A stretch of DNA of 64,000 nucleotides from Variovorax beijingensis (GTDB lineage Bacteria > Pseudomonadota > Gammaproteobacteria > Burkholderiales > Burkholderiaceae_C), in assembly GCF_003951285.1 (NCBI RefSeq), contig NZ_RXFQ01000015.1, positions 95,818 through 159,817 on the forward strand, given 5' to 3'. The notes beneath the pieces were generated by a model. It ran no database searches. It was not told the origin of the DNA and saw only the letters and a list, made by a program, of their open reading frames with translations. This document shows positions 44,549-51,154 of the stretch, piece after piece (within the stretch, counting starts at the first letter, position 1; each line of letters begins with the position of its first letter). A program made the translations under genes and the position numbers.

Positions 44549-46078
44549 TCAGTCCACCGGGCGCTCGACGGCGAACTCGTCGGGCTTCTTGGGCTTGACG
44601 AGCGCCAGCGCCTTGGAGATCAGCGGCCAGAACAGCAGCACGAGCGCCAGGGTGGTGATGCCGCCGACCAGCGGGTTCGAGAACATGATCATCACGTCGC
44701 CCTGCGAGACCAGCATGGCCTGGCGGAACGAGTCTTCCGCCTTGTCGCCGAGCACCAGCGCCAGCACCAGCGGCGCCAGCGGGAAGTCGAGCTTCTTGAA
44801 CAGGTAGCCCACCACGCCGAAGCCGAGCATGAACCAGATGTCCAGCATCGCGTTGTGCACCGTGTAGGCGCCGATGGCGCAGATCACGATGATCACCGGT
44901 GCAATGATCGAGAACGGAATGCGCAGGATCGAAGCGAACAGCGGCACCGTGCTCAGCACCACGATCAGGCCCACGATGTTGCCCAGGTACATGCTGGCGA
45001 TCAGGCCCCAGACGAAGTCCTTCTGCTCGACGAACAGCAGCGGTCCGGGCTGCAGGCCCCAGATCAGCAGGCCCCCCAACAGCACCGCGGCGGTGGGCGA
45101 GCCCGGAATGCCCAGCGCCAGCATCGGCAGCAGCGCGCTGGTGCCGGCGGCGTGCGCTGCGGTCTCCGGGGCCACCACGCCTTCCATCTGGCCGGTGCCG
45201 AACTTGGAGCCGCGCTTGGACATCTTCTTGGCCAGGCCGTAGGCCATGAACGAAGCCGGTGTCGCACCGCCGGGCGTGATGCCCATCCAGATGCCGATCA
45301 GCGAGCTGCGCAGCGAAGTCACCCAGTACTGCGGCAGCTGCTTCCAGGTCTGCAGCACCACCTTGGGATCGATCTTCGCGCTCTTGCCCGAGAACTTCAG
45401 GCCCTCTTCCATCGACAGCAGGATCTCGCCGATGCCGAACAGGCCGATCACCGCAATCAGGAAGTCGAAGCCGCGCATCAGCTCGGGCTGGCCGAAGGTG
45501 AGCCGCAGCTGGCCCGTGACCGTGTCCATGCCCACGCTGGCCAGCGCGAAGCCGAGCGCCATCGACGCCAGGATCTTGAACGGCGAGCCCTTGCCCATGC
45601 CCACGAAGCTGCAGAAGGTCAGCAGGTACACCGCAAAGAACTCGGGCGAGCCGAACTTGAGCGCGAACTTGGCCACCAGCGGCGCCAGGAAGGTGATCAT
45701 GATCACCGCCAGCAGCGCGCCCACGAACGACGAGGTGAAGGCGGTGGTCAGCGCGGCGCCCGCATTGCCCTGCTGCGCCATCGGATAGCCGTCGAAGGTG
45801 GTGGCCACCGACCACGGCTCGCCCGGGATGTTGAACAGGATGGAGGTGATGGCCCCGCCGAACAGCGCACCCCAGTAGATGCACGACAGCATGATGATCG
45901 CCGAGGTCGGCGACATCGTGAACGTGAGGGGCAGCAGGATCGCCACCCCGTTGGCGCCGCCCAATCCCGGGAGCACGCCGATCAGCACCCCCAGGATGAT
46001 GCCGACGAACATCAGGCCGATGTTCATCGGCGTGAGGATTACCGAGAAGCCCTGCATCAGGGCACTGATTTCATCCAT
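44549..46078 (-). CDS. tctA: Tripartite tricarboxylate transporter large permease, TctA family
   Basis: 509 residues with about 11-12 hydrophobic segments. The TctA signatures are clear: GVLIGVLPGLGGANGVAILLPLTF near the start, GALFGGAITSILFNIPGEPWSVATTFDGYPMAQQG, and GITPGGATPASFMAYGLAKKMSK in the middle. It is the large membrane subunit of a sodium or proton-coupled, binding-protein-dependent secondary transporter for carboxylates. It forms the complex with TctB (21 bp upstream) and the Bug protein. Placed beside an oxalate locus and sharing an operator with it, the substrate may be oxalate or a dicarboxylate; that is inference. Confidence 0.95.
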   Translation of the reverse strand: MDEISALMQGFSVILTPMNIGLMFVGIILGVLIGVLPGLGGANGVAILLPLTFTMSPTSAIIMLSCIYWGALFGGAITSILFNIPGEPWSVATTFDGYPMAQQGNAGAALTTAFTSSFVGALLAVIMITFLAPLVAKFALKFGSPEFFAVYLLTFCSFVGMGKGSPFKILASMALGFALASVGMDTVTGQLRLTFGQPELMRGFDFLIAVIGLFGIGEILLSMEEGLKFSGKSAKIDPKVVLQTWKQLPQYWVTSLRSSLIGIWMGITPGGATPASFMAYGLAKKMSKRGSKFGTGQMEGVVAPETAAHAAGTSALLPMLALGIPGSPTAAVLLGGLLIWGLQPGPLLFVEQKDFVWGLIASMYLGNIVGLIVVLSTVPLFASILRIPFSIIAPVIIVICAIGAYTVHNAMLDIWFMLGFGVVGYLFKKLDFPLAPLVLALVLGDKAEDSFRQAMLVSQGDVMIMFSNPLVGGITTLALVLLFWPLISKALALVKPKKPDEFAVERPVD

Positions 46079-46099
46079 TTCGCATTTGCTCCGTGAGAT

Positions 46100-46624
46100 T
46101 CAGTAGCCGAGAAACCGGAGAGGATCGAGTGCGCCCTTGAACAGCGGCACCTTGAACCACACCTCGAACATGCAGAAGAACACCGTGTTGACGACCAGTG
46201 CCGCAATGACGCTCTTCACCCACGAGTACTTGCCCAGGAACACCATGAACAGCGCGATATAGATCGCCGATGCCACATAGATGCCGAGCAAGGAAATCGC
46301 CCCCACGTAGACCGTGGCCGGCAGCAGCACCGACAGCACGCGCTTGAGCTGCACCGAGTCGACGAAGACCTCGGTCTTCCTGTTCTTGCCCAGCAAGGCC
46401 TGGTACAGGATGCCGGCGCCGGAGATCGTGATGATCACGCCGATGTAGAAGGGGAAGTACCCCGCGCCGGGGCCGTCGCTGGTCCAGCCGGAGCCCAGCC
46501 TCTGGCTCTCGTAGATCACCACCAGGCCGATGGCCACCAGGACCAATGCGACCACTGCCTCGACCACGTGGGTCGCTACGCCCGTGCGCACCGGGCCGTC
46601 TGCTGAATTCTCTTCGTGCTCCAT
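46100..46624 (-). CDS. tctB: Tripartite tricarboxylate transporter small permease, TctB family
   Basis: 174 residues from the ATG at 46624, which has GGGGAC upstream and is preferred over the longer frame to 46705. Four hydrophobic segments are seen (about 20-42, 58-80, 98-120, 128-150): VEAVVALVLVAIGLVVIYES, GAGYFPFYIGVIITISGAGIL, RVLSVLLPATVYVGAISLLG and IYIALFMVFLGKY. The GxGYFPF motif after the first helix is the TctB hallmark. It is the small membrane subunit, stabilising TctA. It lies between the Bug gene (115 bp upstream) and tctA. Confidence 0.93.
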   Translation of the reverse strand: MEHEENSADGPVRTGVATHVVEAVVALVLVAIGLVVIYESQRLGSGWTSDGPGAGYFPFYIGVIITISGAGILYQALLGKNRKTEVFVDSVQLKRVLSVLLPATVYVGAISLLGIYVASAIYIALFMVFLGKYSWVKSVIAALVVNTVFFCMFEVWFKVPLFKGALDPLRFLGY

Positions 46625-46739
46625 GGAGTCCCCATCGTTCGTGTGTATGCCGTGAAACCCAAAGTGCAGCGCTCCGCCCGCCGCCCCCGCGGGCGGCCGT
46701 CTCATCAGGCGAGGAGCGCCGCGCGACGCTCGGTAACTG

Positions 46740-47765
46740 CTACTTGCTGCTGGCCAGGAAGCCGGCTTCCGTCATCAGCGTGCGGTGCGTGGCTTCCGCT
46801 TCCGTGAGCCATTTGGTGAACGCGTCGCCGGTCATGAAGGTCGGGTTGAAGGCACCCTTCTCCATGTATTCCTTCCAGTCCGGCGTGGCGGCGATCTTGG
46901 TCAGCAGGTCCACGTAGAAGGCGAGCTGGTCGGGCGTCACGCCGGCGGGCATGAAGATGCCTCGCAGCATCGTGTACTTGGTGGGAACGCCGGCTTCCTT
47001 GCAGGTGGGGACATCGTTCCACGACTGCGTCTCCGTCACCTTGGCCTTGAACGGCATGCGCTGGTCGTCGAACACGCACAGCGCGCGCAGCTTGCCCGCA
47101 CGCCACTGGGCCACCGCCTCGATCGGGTTGTTGACCGTCGATTGCACATGCCCGCCCACCAGTTGCACCGCCACCTCGCCGCCGCCCTTGAACGGCACGT
47201 AGATGAACTTGGTGCCGGTGGCCTTCTCCAGCGCCACCGTGATGATCTGGTCTTCCTGCTTGGAGCCGGTGCCGGCCATCTTGAACTTGTTCGGGCCCGC
47301 CGCCTTGGCCGCCGCGATGAACTCCGAGGCGTTCTTGTACGGCTGCTCGGCGTTGGTCCACAGCACGAACTGGTCGAGCGCCATCATCGCGACCGGCGTC
47401 ATGTCCTTCCAGTTGAAAGGCACGCCGGTGGCCATGGGCGTGGTGAACAGGTTGGACAGCGAGATGATGATCTTGTGCGGATCGCCCTTGGCTTCCTTCA
47501 CGGCAAGAAAGCCCTCGGCCCCCGCGCCGCCCGACTTGTTGACGACGATCAGCGGCTCCTTCATCAGTTTGTACTTGATGACGATGCCCTGCAGCAGCCG
47601 GCCCATCTGGTCGGCGCCGCCGCCGGTGCCCGCCGGAATCACGAACTCCACCGGCTTGGTGGGCTCCCATGCGGAGGCTGGTGTGGCGACCGCGAGCGCC
47701 AACATGGCCGCGGTGAAGACCTTGGCCCGACAAGCGCGGGTGCGCGAAAAGAAGTTCTTCATCAT
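46740..47765 (-). CDS. Bug-family (TctC-like) periplasmic solute-binding protein
   Basis: 341 residues. Signal peptide with basic start and hydrophobic core (about 1-32, FTAAMLALAVATPASA). The mature part has the Bug pattern: EPTKPVEFVIPAGTGGGADQMGRLLQGI (first strand and phosphate-like loop), KFIYVPFKGGGEVAVQLVGGHVQSTVNN in the middle and AGVTPDQLAFYVDLLTKI near the end. It captures the carboxylate in the periplasm for TctAB. The first gene of the transporter operon, 87-113 bp downstream of the palindromic operator at 47858, so it is probably controlled by the Crp/Fnr protein at 43075. Confidence 0.93.
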   Translation of the reverse strand: MMKNFFSRTRACRAKVFTAAMLALAVATPASAWEPTKPVEFVIPAGTGGGADQMGRLLQGIVIKYKLMKEPLIVVNKSGGAGAEGFLAVKEAKGDPHKIIISLSNLFTTPMATGVPFNWKDMTPVAMMALDQFVLWTNAEQPYKNASEFIAAAKAAGPNKFKMAGTGSKQEDQIITVALEKATGTKFIYVPFKGGGEVAVQLVGGHVQSTVNNPIEAVAQWRAGKLRALCVFDDQRMPFKAKVTETQSWNDVPTCKEAGVPTKYTMLRGIFMPAGVTPDQLAFYVDLLTKIAATPDWKEYMEKGAFNPTFMTGDAFTKWLTEAEATHRTLMTEAGFLASSK

Positions 47766-48078
47766 GTTGTCTCCTGTGTAAGGTGCGCTCTTTTTTGGTG
47801 GATCTGAGCCGAGATGCGAACAGGGGCGATGGTGCGCGCAGGAAGAACTCCGCCTGCTTGACCATGGTCAACTTTTCCAAGATTTTGTCTTGGGGTTAGC
47901 CCGCGCCGAGCAACCGGCGAGCGGGGCCTGGCCTGTGCGCCATCGAGGGGAAACGGCACGGATGCGGACGCATGCAACAGCACCGATGGCGTGCGCTTTT
48001 TCCTTGAATCCGGGGGAAATTCGGGTAAACCCTAAAATGGTGGCTATTTCCCGACCAACGAATCCCAGGAGTTCCCGT
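47766..48078. promoter_or_regulatory. Divergent region between the Bug gene and the 78-residue protein gene
   Basis: 313 bp without a gene. It holds the palindrome at 47858-47871 and an AT-rich stretch near 47870-47895 (CTTTTCCAAGATTTTGTCTTGGGG) that is a likely promoter zone for the minus-strand transporter operon. CAGGAG lies 10 bp before the small-gene start (48079). Between 47900 and 48060 I see no strong structure except the AT-rich CCTAAAATGGTGGCTATTTCC just before the small gene. Confidence 0.45.
47858..47871. promoter_or_regulatory. Second Crp/Fnr-type operator, upstream of the Bug/Tct operon
   Basis: TTGACC-AT-GGTCAA, the same 6-bp arms as the operator at 42992, and the same right flank (CTTTTCC against CTTTCC). 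It lies 93-106 bp upstream of the Bug gene start. Only these two copies were noticed in 64 kb, at the promoters of the two operons on either side of the Crp/Fnr gene. Shared control is inferred. Confidence 0.72.
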
Positions 48079-48315
48079 ATGTCTACCCTTGACCGATCGT
48101 CCGGCACGAGCGCATCCGGTGGCTTGGCTGGCGCGCTCAAGGCGCTCGCCGAAGAGGCCAGCGTGCTCGTTCAGGCCTTGCTCAGCCCCGGCAAGGTGAT
48201 CGAGGAAGTCGAGCAGATGCGCGCGCTGCAGGTGCGCGCCGATCGCATCGAGGCCTCCGACCCGCTGCGCGCCGACGTGCTGCGCTGGCACGCCTCGCGC
48301 ATCGGCCTGCGCTGA
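48079..48315 (+). CDS. 78-residue small helical protein, copy 2 of a paralogous pair
   Basis: The ATG at 48079 matches the start of its paralogue at 30703 in length and position; the longer upstream frame is not supported. The conserved part covers residues about 15-78 (LKALAEEASVLVQALLSP, EVEQMRALQVRADRIEASDP, HASRIGLR). Differences cluster in the first 15 residues. It is all-helical and amphipathic, no Cys, no signal. It lies between the Bug-transporter promoter and tRNA-Arg, on the core side of the integrase. I do not recognise the family or a function; conservation of the second half in both copies suggests a binding surface. Confidence 0.75.
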   Translation: MSTLDRSSGTSASGGLAGALKALAEEASVLVQALLSPGKVIEEVEQMRALQVRADRIEASDPLRADVLRWHASRIGLR

Positions 48316-48367
48316 GCCGGTCGCTGCGCGGCGGCGCGCCAAACTGGTAAAGTCCGGGCCGCCCTCC

Positions 48368-48442
48368 GTCTTCGTAGTTCAATGGATAGAACGGGGTCCT
48401 CCTAAGACTCAGATACAGGTTCGATTCCTGTCGAAGGCACCA
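48368..48442 (+). tRNA. tRNA-Arg (anticodon CCT)
   Basis: A 75-nt cloverleaf including encoded CCA. Acceptor stem GTCTTCG/CGAAGGC, D-stem GTTC/GAAC, anticodon stem GGGTC/GACTC with loop CTCCTAA (anticodon CCT, reads AGG), T-loop TTCGATT, discriminator A. A strong terminator follows 35 bp on, then an integrase gene, so this tRNA is the probable attachment gene of the element to the right. Confidence 0.95.
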
Positions 48443-48476
48443 AGGACCCGATCCACGGCGTCTCGCCCCACATCAG

Positions 48477-48510
48477 AAACCCGCACGCTCCCTAGGCGTA
48501 GCGGGTTTTT
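48477..48510 (+). terminator. Terminator after tRNA-Arg
   Basis: AAACCCGC-ACGC-N7-GCGT-A-GCGGGTTT followed by TT: two stacked stems of 8 and 4 bp with one bulge and a T-run, a strong rho-independent terminator for the tRNA transcript. Confidence 0.88.
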
Positions 48511-48548
48511 CTTTGCCTCGCGACGACACGCGGCGTAGCATCCCATCG

Positions 48549-48607
48549 CCCGGAAATACCGTTATTTTTCCCGGTATCCCGGAAATCCCCGTGGCGAGAT
48601 ACCGTTA
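48549..48607. promoter_or_regulatory. Repeat cluster upstream of the integrase
   Basis: Within 59 bp, CCCGGAAAT occurs twice in direct order (48549, 48578) and ATACCGTTA twice (48556, 48599); CGGTAT (48572) is the inverse of ATACCG. The layout of direct and inverted short repeats just before an integrase gene is typical of recombinase arm-type sites or an operator for its regulator. The second copy ends 10 bp before the integrase start and would overlap its ribosome-binding site (AAGGAG). Function is inferred. Confidence 0.5.
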
Positions 48608-48617
48608 AGGAGTGGAG

Positions 48618-49847
48618 ATGGCGCTGACAGACACGTTCGTTCGGCAGGTGAAGCCCACCGGGAAGGCCAACGGCGACAAATATGCCGACGGCGCCGGCAT
48701 GTACCTGTTGGTCAAGACTGCCGGGAAATACTGGCGAATGGACTACACCTTCGCCGGCAAGCGGAAAACGCTGGCGCTGGGAACCTACCCGGCGGTCTCG
48801 CTGGCCAAAGCTCGGGATCGCCGCGGCGCCGCTCGCGAGCTCCTGGCGGACGGGACCGACCCGAGCGCGGCCAAGCGCGACGAAAAGAGAGCCCGAGCCG
48901 ACGCGGCGGCGAATACGTTCGAGGCGGTTGCGCGCGAGTGGCTGGGAAAGACTGCGGCCAAACGAGCGAGTGGAACGCAGCTCAAGGTCAAGACATGGCT
49001 CGAGAAGGATGTGTTCCCCTTCATCGGCAAGATGCCCATCTCCACCATCGGTCCGCGCGACATTCTGGAGCGAGTGGTCCGCAAGCTGGAAGCACGCGGC
49101 GCCATCGATACCGCCCATCGCGTCAAGCAGCTTTGCGGGCAGGTGTTTCGCTTCGCAGTGGTGTCAGGACTGGCAGAGAGGGACGTCACTGCCGATCTGA
49201 GCGAAGCGCTGGCCTCGAAAGCGACCAGGCACTTCGCGGCCATTACCGAGCCCAAGCGCGTCGGAGACCTGATGCGCTCCATCCATGCCTATAGCGGCCA
49301 CCCCACGACCGTTGCCGCGCTGAAGCTCTCCCCGCTGCTGTTTGTCCGGCCTGGCGAGTTGCGCACCGCGGAATGGGCCGAGATCGACCTGGACGCGGCC
49401 GAGTGGCGCATCGCCGGCCCGAAGATGAAAATGAAGGTCGATCACGTCGTTCCACTGGCAACCCAGGCGGTGGAGATCCTGCGGAACCTCCACCCGATCA
49501 CGGGGCATGGGCGGTTCGTGTTTCCCAGCATACGGACGGGTGAACGCCCCATGAGCGAGAACACGATCAATGCCGCTCTGCGCGGGATGGGCTACAGCGC
49601 CGAAGTCCACACGGCCCACGGGTTCAGGGCAACCGCGCGGACGATCATGGACGAGGTGCTTGGCGAGCGCGTGGACTTCATCGAGCACCAGCTCTCCCAC
49701 ATGGTCAGGGATACCAACGGTCGTGCGTACAACCGCACCGCGCATCTCCCCGCGCGCCGGGAAATGATGCAGCGCTGGGCGGACTACCTGGACCAGCTGC
49801 GCATCGGTGCCGACGTGATCCCCTTGACGCCGCACCGGATGACATAG
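48618..49847 (+). CDS. P4-type tyrosine recombinase / phage integrase
   Basis: 409 residues; the ATG at 48618 has AAGGAG 5 bp upstream, and a GTG two codons earlier is less likely. N-terminal arm-binding DUF4102 domain (about 1-85, MALTDTFVRQVKPTGK; DGAGMYLLV; TLALGTYPAVSLAKAR), core-binding domain (about 95-200), and catalytic domain with Arg244 (RPGELR), His334/Arg337 (HGFR), His361 and Tyr371 (RAYNR). All catalytic residues are intact. These enzymes insert islands into tRNA 3' ends; here tRNA-Arg(CCT) lies 175 bp upstream. I did not find a second tRNA 3' end in the window, so the right attachment site lies further on or has been lost. Confidence 0.95.
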   Translation: MALTDTFVRQVKPTGKANGDKYADGAGMYLLVKTAGKYWRMDYTFAGKRKTLALGTYPAVSLAKARDRRGAARELLADGTDPSAAKRDEKRARADAAANTFEAVAREWLGKTAAKRASGTQLKVKTWLEKDVFPFIGKMPISTIGPRDILERVVRKLEARGAIDTAHRVKQLCGQVFRFAVVSGLAERDVTADLSEALASKATRHFAAITEPKRVGDLMRSIHAYSGHPTTVAALKLSPLLFVRPGELRTAEWAEIDLDAAEWRIAGPKMKMKVDHVVPLATQAVEILRNLHPITGHGRFVFPSIRTGERPMSENTINAALRGMGYSAEVHTAHGFRATARTIMDEVLGERVDFIEHQLSHMVRDTNGRAYNRTAHLPARREMMQRWADYLDQLRIGADVIPLTPHRMT

Positions 49848-49877
49848 CGCCAAGTCCGCGCGCTCCTGCCAAGACAG

Positions 49878-50453
49878 CTAGATGAGTGCCACGACATCGC
49901 GCAGGTGCGCCGCAGTCTGGGGCAACCCGCGCTTTTCGAGCAGGGCGACCAACGCGATCGCGTCGTACTGCGGCCGGGCCCAGCGCTCGCGCATTCGCTT
50001 CAAAGCCGCGAGGGCGGCGAGCTTCTCCAGCATCAACTGATTGAGGACGAATTCGTCAGGGGTCTGTACCTCGATGCCGAACGGGTCCAGCACTTCCCTG
50101 GGAAAGTCCTTCTCGTTCCATGTGACGATCGCATCCGCGTGTCCAGTGATCGCCGCCGCCAGCACGTGGCGGTCATCAGGGTCCGGCAGCTTCAGACCCT
50201 CGATCAGGTGTTCGTAGCCTGAGACGAGGCAGTCCGGAATGGCGTCCTCCATGGCTTGCGCCGCAGCGGCAATCTGGTCTCCCATGCCGGGTCGGTCCCG
50301 CAGCAGGCTGCGCGTCCACTCCTCGCGGATGTGGACGGACCACTTCGCGCTGTAGAGGTCCGCGTCGGCCAGGCTGAGCAGCACGTCGCGCAGCAACGCC
50401 GGATGCAGGACGTTGGCGTCGAGCACCGCTGTGTACCGAGCGCTTCCTGCCAC
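49878..50453 (-). CDS. PIN-domain ribonuclease toxin
   Basis: 191 residues. Acidic residues of the PIN active site are visible: VLDANVLHP (Asp12), REEWTRS (Glu), DPDDRHVLAAAI (Asp pair) and TWNEKDFP (Asp). The order matches PIN toxins that cleave RNA in a Mg2+-dependent way (VapC-like and the larger PIN_3 group). It starts with GTG directly after the TGA of the upstream antitoxin gene (TGAGTG), so the two are coupled. It is longer than classical VapC (about 130 residues); the C-terminal third is helical. The pair sits inside the integrase-associated segment, a normal place for stabilisation modules. Confidence 0.85.
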   Translation of the reverse strand: MAGSARYTAVLDANVLHPALLRDVLLSLADADLYSAKWSVHIREEWTRSLLRDRPGMGDQIAAAAQAMEDAIPDCLVSGYEHLIEGLKLPDPDDRHVLAAAITGHADAIVTWNEKDFPREVLDPFGIEVQTPDEFVLNQLMLEKLAALAALKRMRERWARPQYDAIALVALLEKRGLPQTAAHLRDVVALI

Positions 50454-50918
50454 TCACAGCTCCTCGCCCATCTCCTGGGAGAGGTCGTTCAATCGTTTGA
50501 GGGCGTCGGCCGACCGCTGCTTCTGCTCGTCCTTGTAGCGCATGAGTTCTTCGAACTCGATGCGGCGGTGCCGGTTGATCAGCCGGCACTTCAGCCGGCC
50601 AGCCTCGATCTCCTTGATCACGAAGGGGCGCGACACATTCAGAAGTGCCGCAGCCTGCTGCGTCGTGAGTTCCAGCTTCTGCGGGACGAGCATCATCGGC
50701 TCGCGCTTGGCCATCTGGCGCAACACGTCGGCAAGGAAGTGCAAGGCACGCGGAGGCAGGAGCAGCACCGGGGCTTCGCCCTTGCCGTCCCCGTCCACTT
50801 CGATGGTTACTTTGATCGCTTTTGCCTTCGAGTGATCCAGGGCCGCAACCAGGCACGCCGTCGCCGCACCGGCCATTTCCGCTTCCATTTCGCTGGCTGG
50901 GTCGAGTATCTGGGTCAT
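50454..50918 (-). CDS. HTH (excisionase-type) antitoxin of the PIN pair
   Basis: 154 residues from the ATG at 50918, which has AAAGGA with 7-bp spacing; an ATG five codons earlier (50933) lacks a Shine-Dalgarno sequence. A MerR/excisionase-like helix-turn-helix is visible in the middle (about 85-130: LELTTQQAAALLNVSRPFVIKEIEAGRL, KCRLINRHRRIEFEEL), the form found in antitoxins of larger PIN toxins. The N-terminal part has an acidic helix, the C-terminal part a charged coiled coil (about 130-154) that probably binds the toxin. Likely autoregulates via the repeats in its promoter. Confidence 0.82.
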   Translation of the reverse strand: MTQILDPASEMEAEMAGAATACLVAALDHSKAKAIKVTIEVDGDGKGEAPVLLLPPRALHFLADVLRQMAKREPMMLVPQKLELTTQQAAALLNVSRPFVIKEIEAGRLKCRLINRHRRIEFEELMRYKDEQKQRSADALKRLNDLSQEMGEEL

Positions 50919-50962
50919 GCTGGGTCCTTTCATAGCTGGCGCTACGCCGGCGCCTCAAACGA

Positions 50963-50991
50963 AATATACGCACTAAACGCAATATTCGCAA
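50963..50991 (-). promoter_or_regulatory. Sigma-70 promoter of the toxin-antitoxin operon with operator repeat
   Basis: On the minus strand TTGCGA (-35, 50991-50986), 17 bp, TATATT (-10, 50968-50963). The two boxes lie within two direct repeats 18 bp apart, AATATACGCA (50963) and AATATTCGCA (50981) on the plus strand. An autoregulating antitoxin bound to these repeats would cover both elements. Spacing to the antitoxin start is about 45 bp. Confidence 0.65.
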
Positions 50992-51037
50992 CTGACGGGC
51001 GCCGGAAAGGAGATGGCACGCTTGTCAGCGGGCGCCT

Positions 51038-51154
51038 TCATTCAATGGCCGGATCCTGCGGCCACCAGTCTGGTGGCCATGCCCTCCAAGAGGGGCGTTT
51101 GAGCGCGCTGCTGCCGCATTCGCCGCACTTGAGCGTCTGGAGATCGATGGTCAT
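51038..51154 (-). pseudogene. Truncated zinc-ribbon gene at the end of the DUF5682 operon
   Basis: The ATG overlaps the TGA of the DUF5682 gene (ATGA), as in a coupled operon gene. The product starts MTIDLQTLKCGECGSSALKR, half of a zinc ribbon (CxxC), but then becomes PSWRAWPPDWWPQD with no second Cys pair and ends at residue 38. A working zinc ribbon needs four ligands. The loss of coding character after about 51095 suggests that the 3' end was replaced, probably where the integrase-associated segment joins. It could be a very short genuine peptide, but truncation is more likely. Confidence 0.6.

Noticed and set aside
47890..48078. Longer start for the 78-residue protein at 48079
   Set aside because: The upstream extension has no counterpart in the paralogue and runs through the promoter region.
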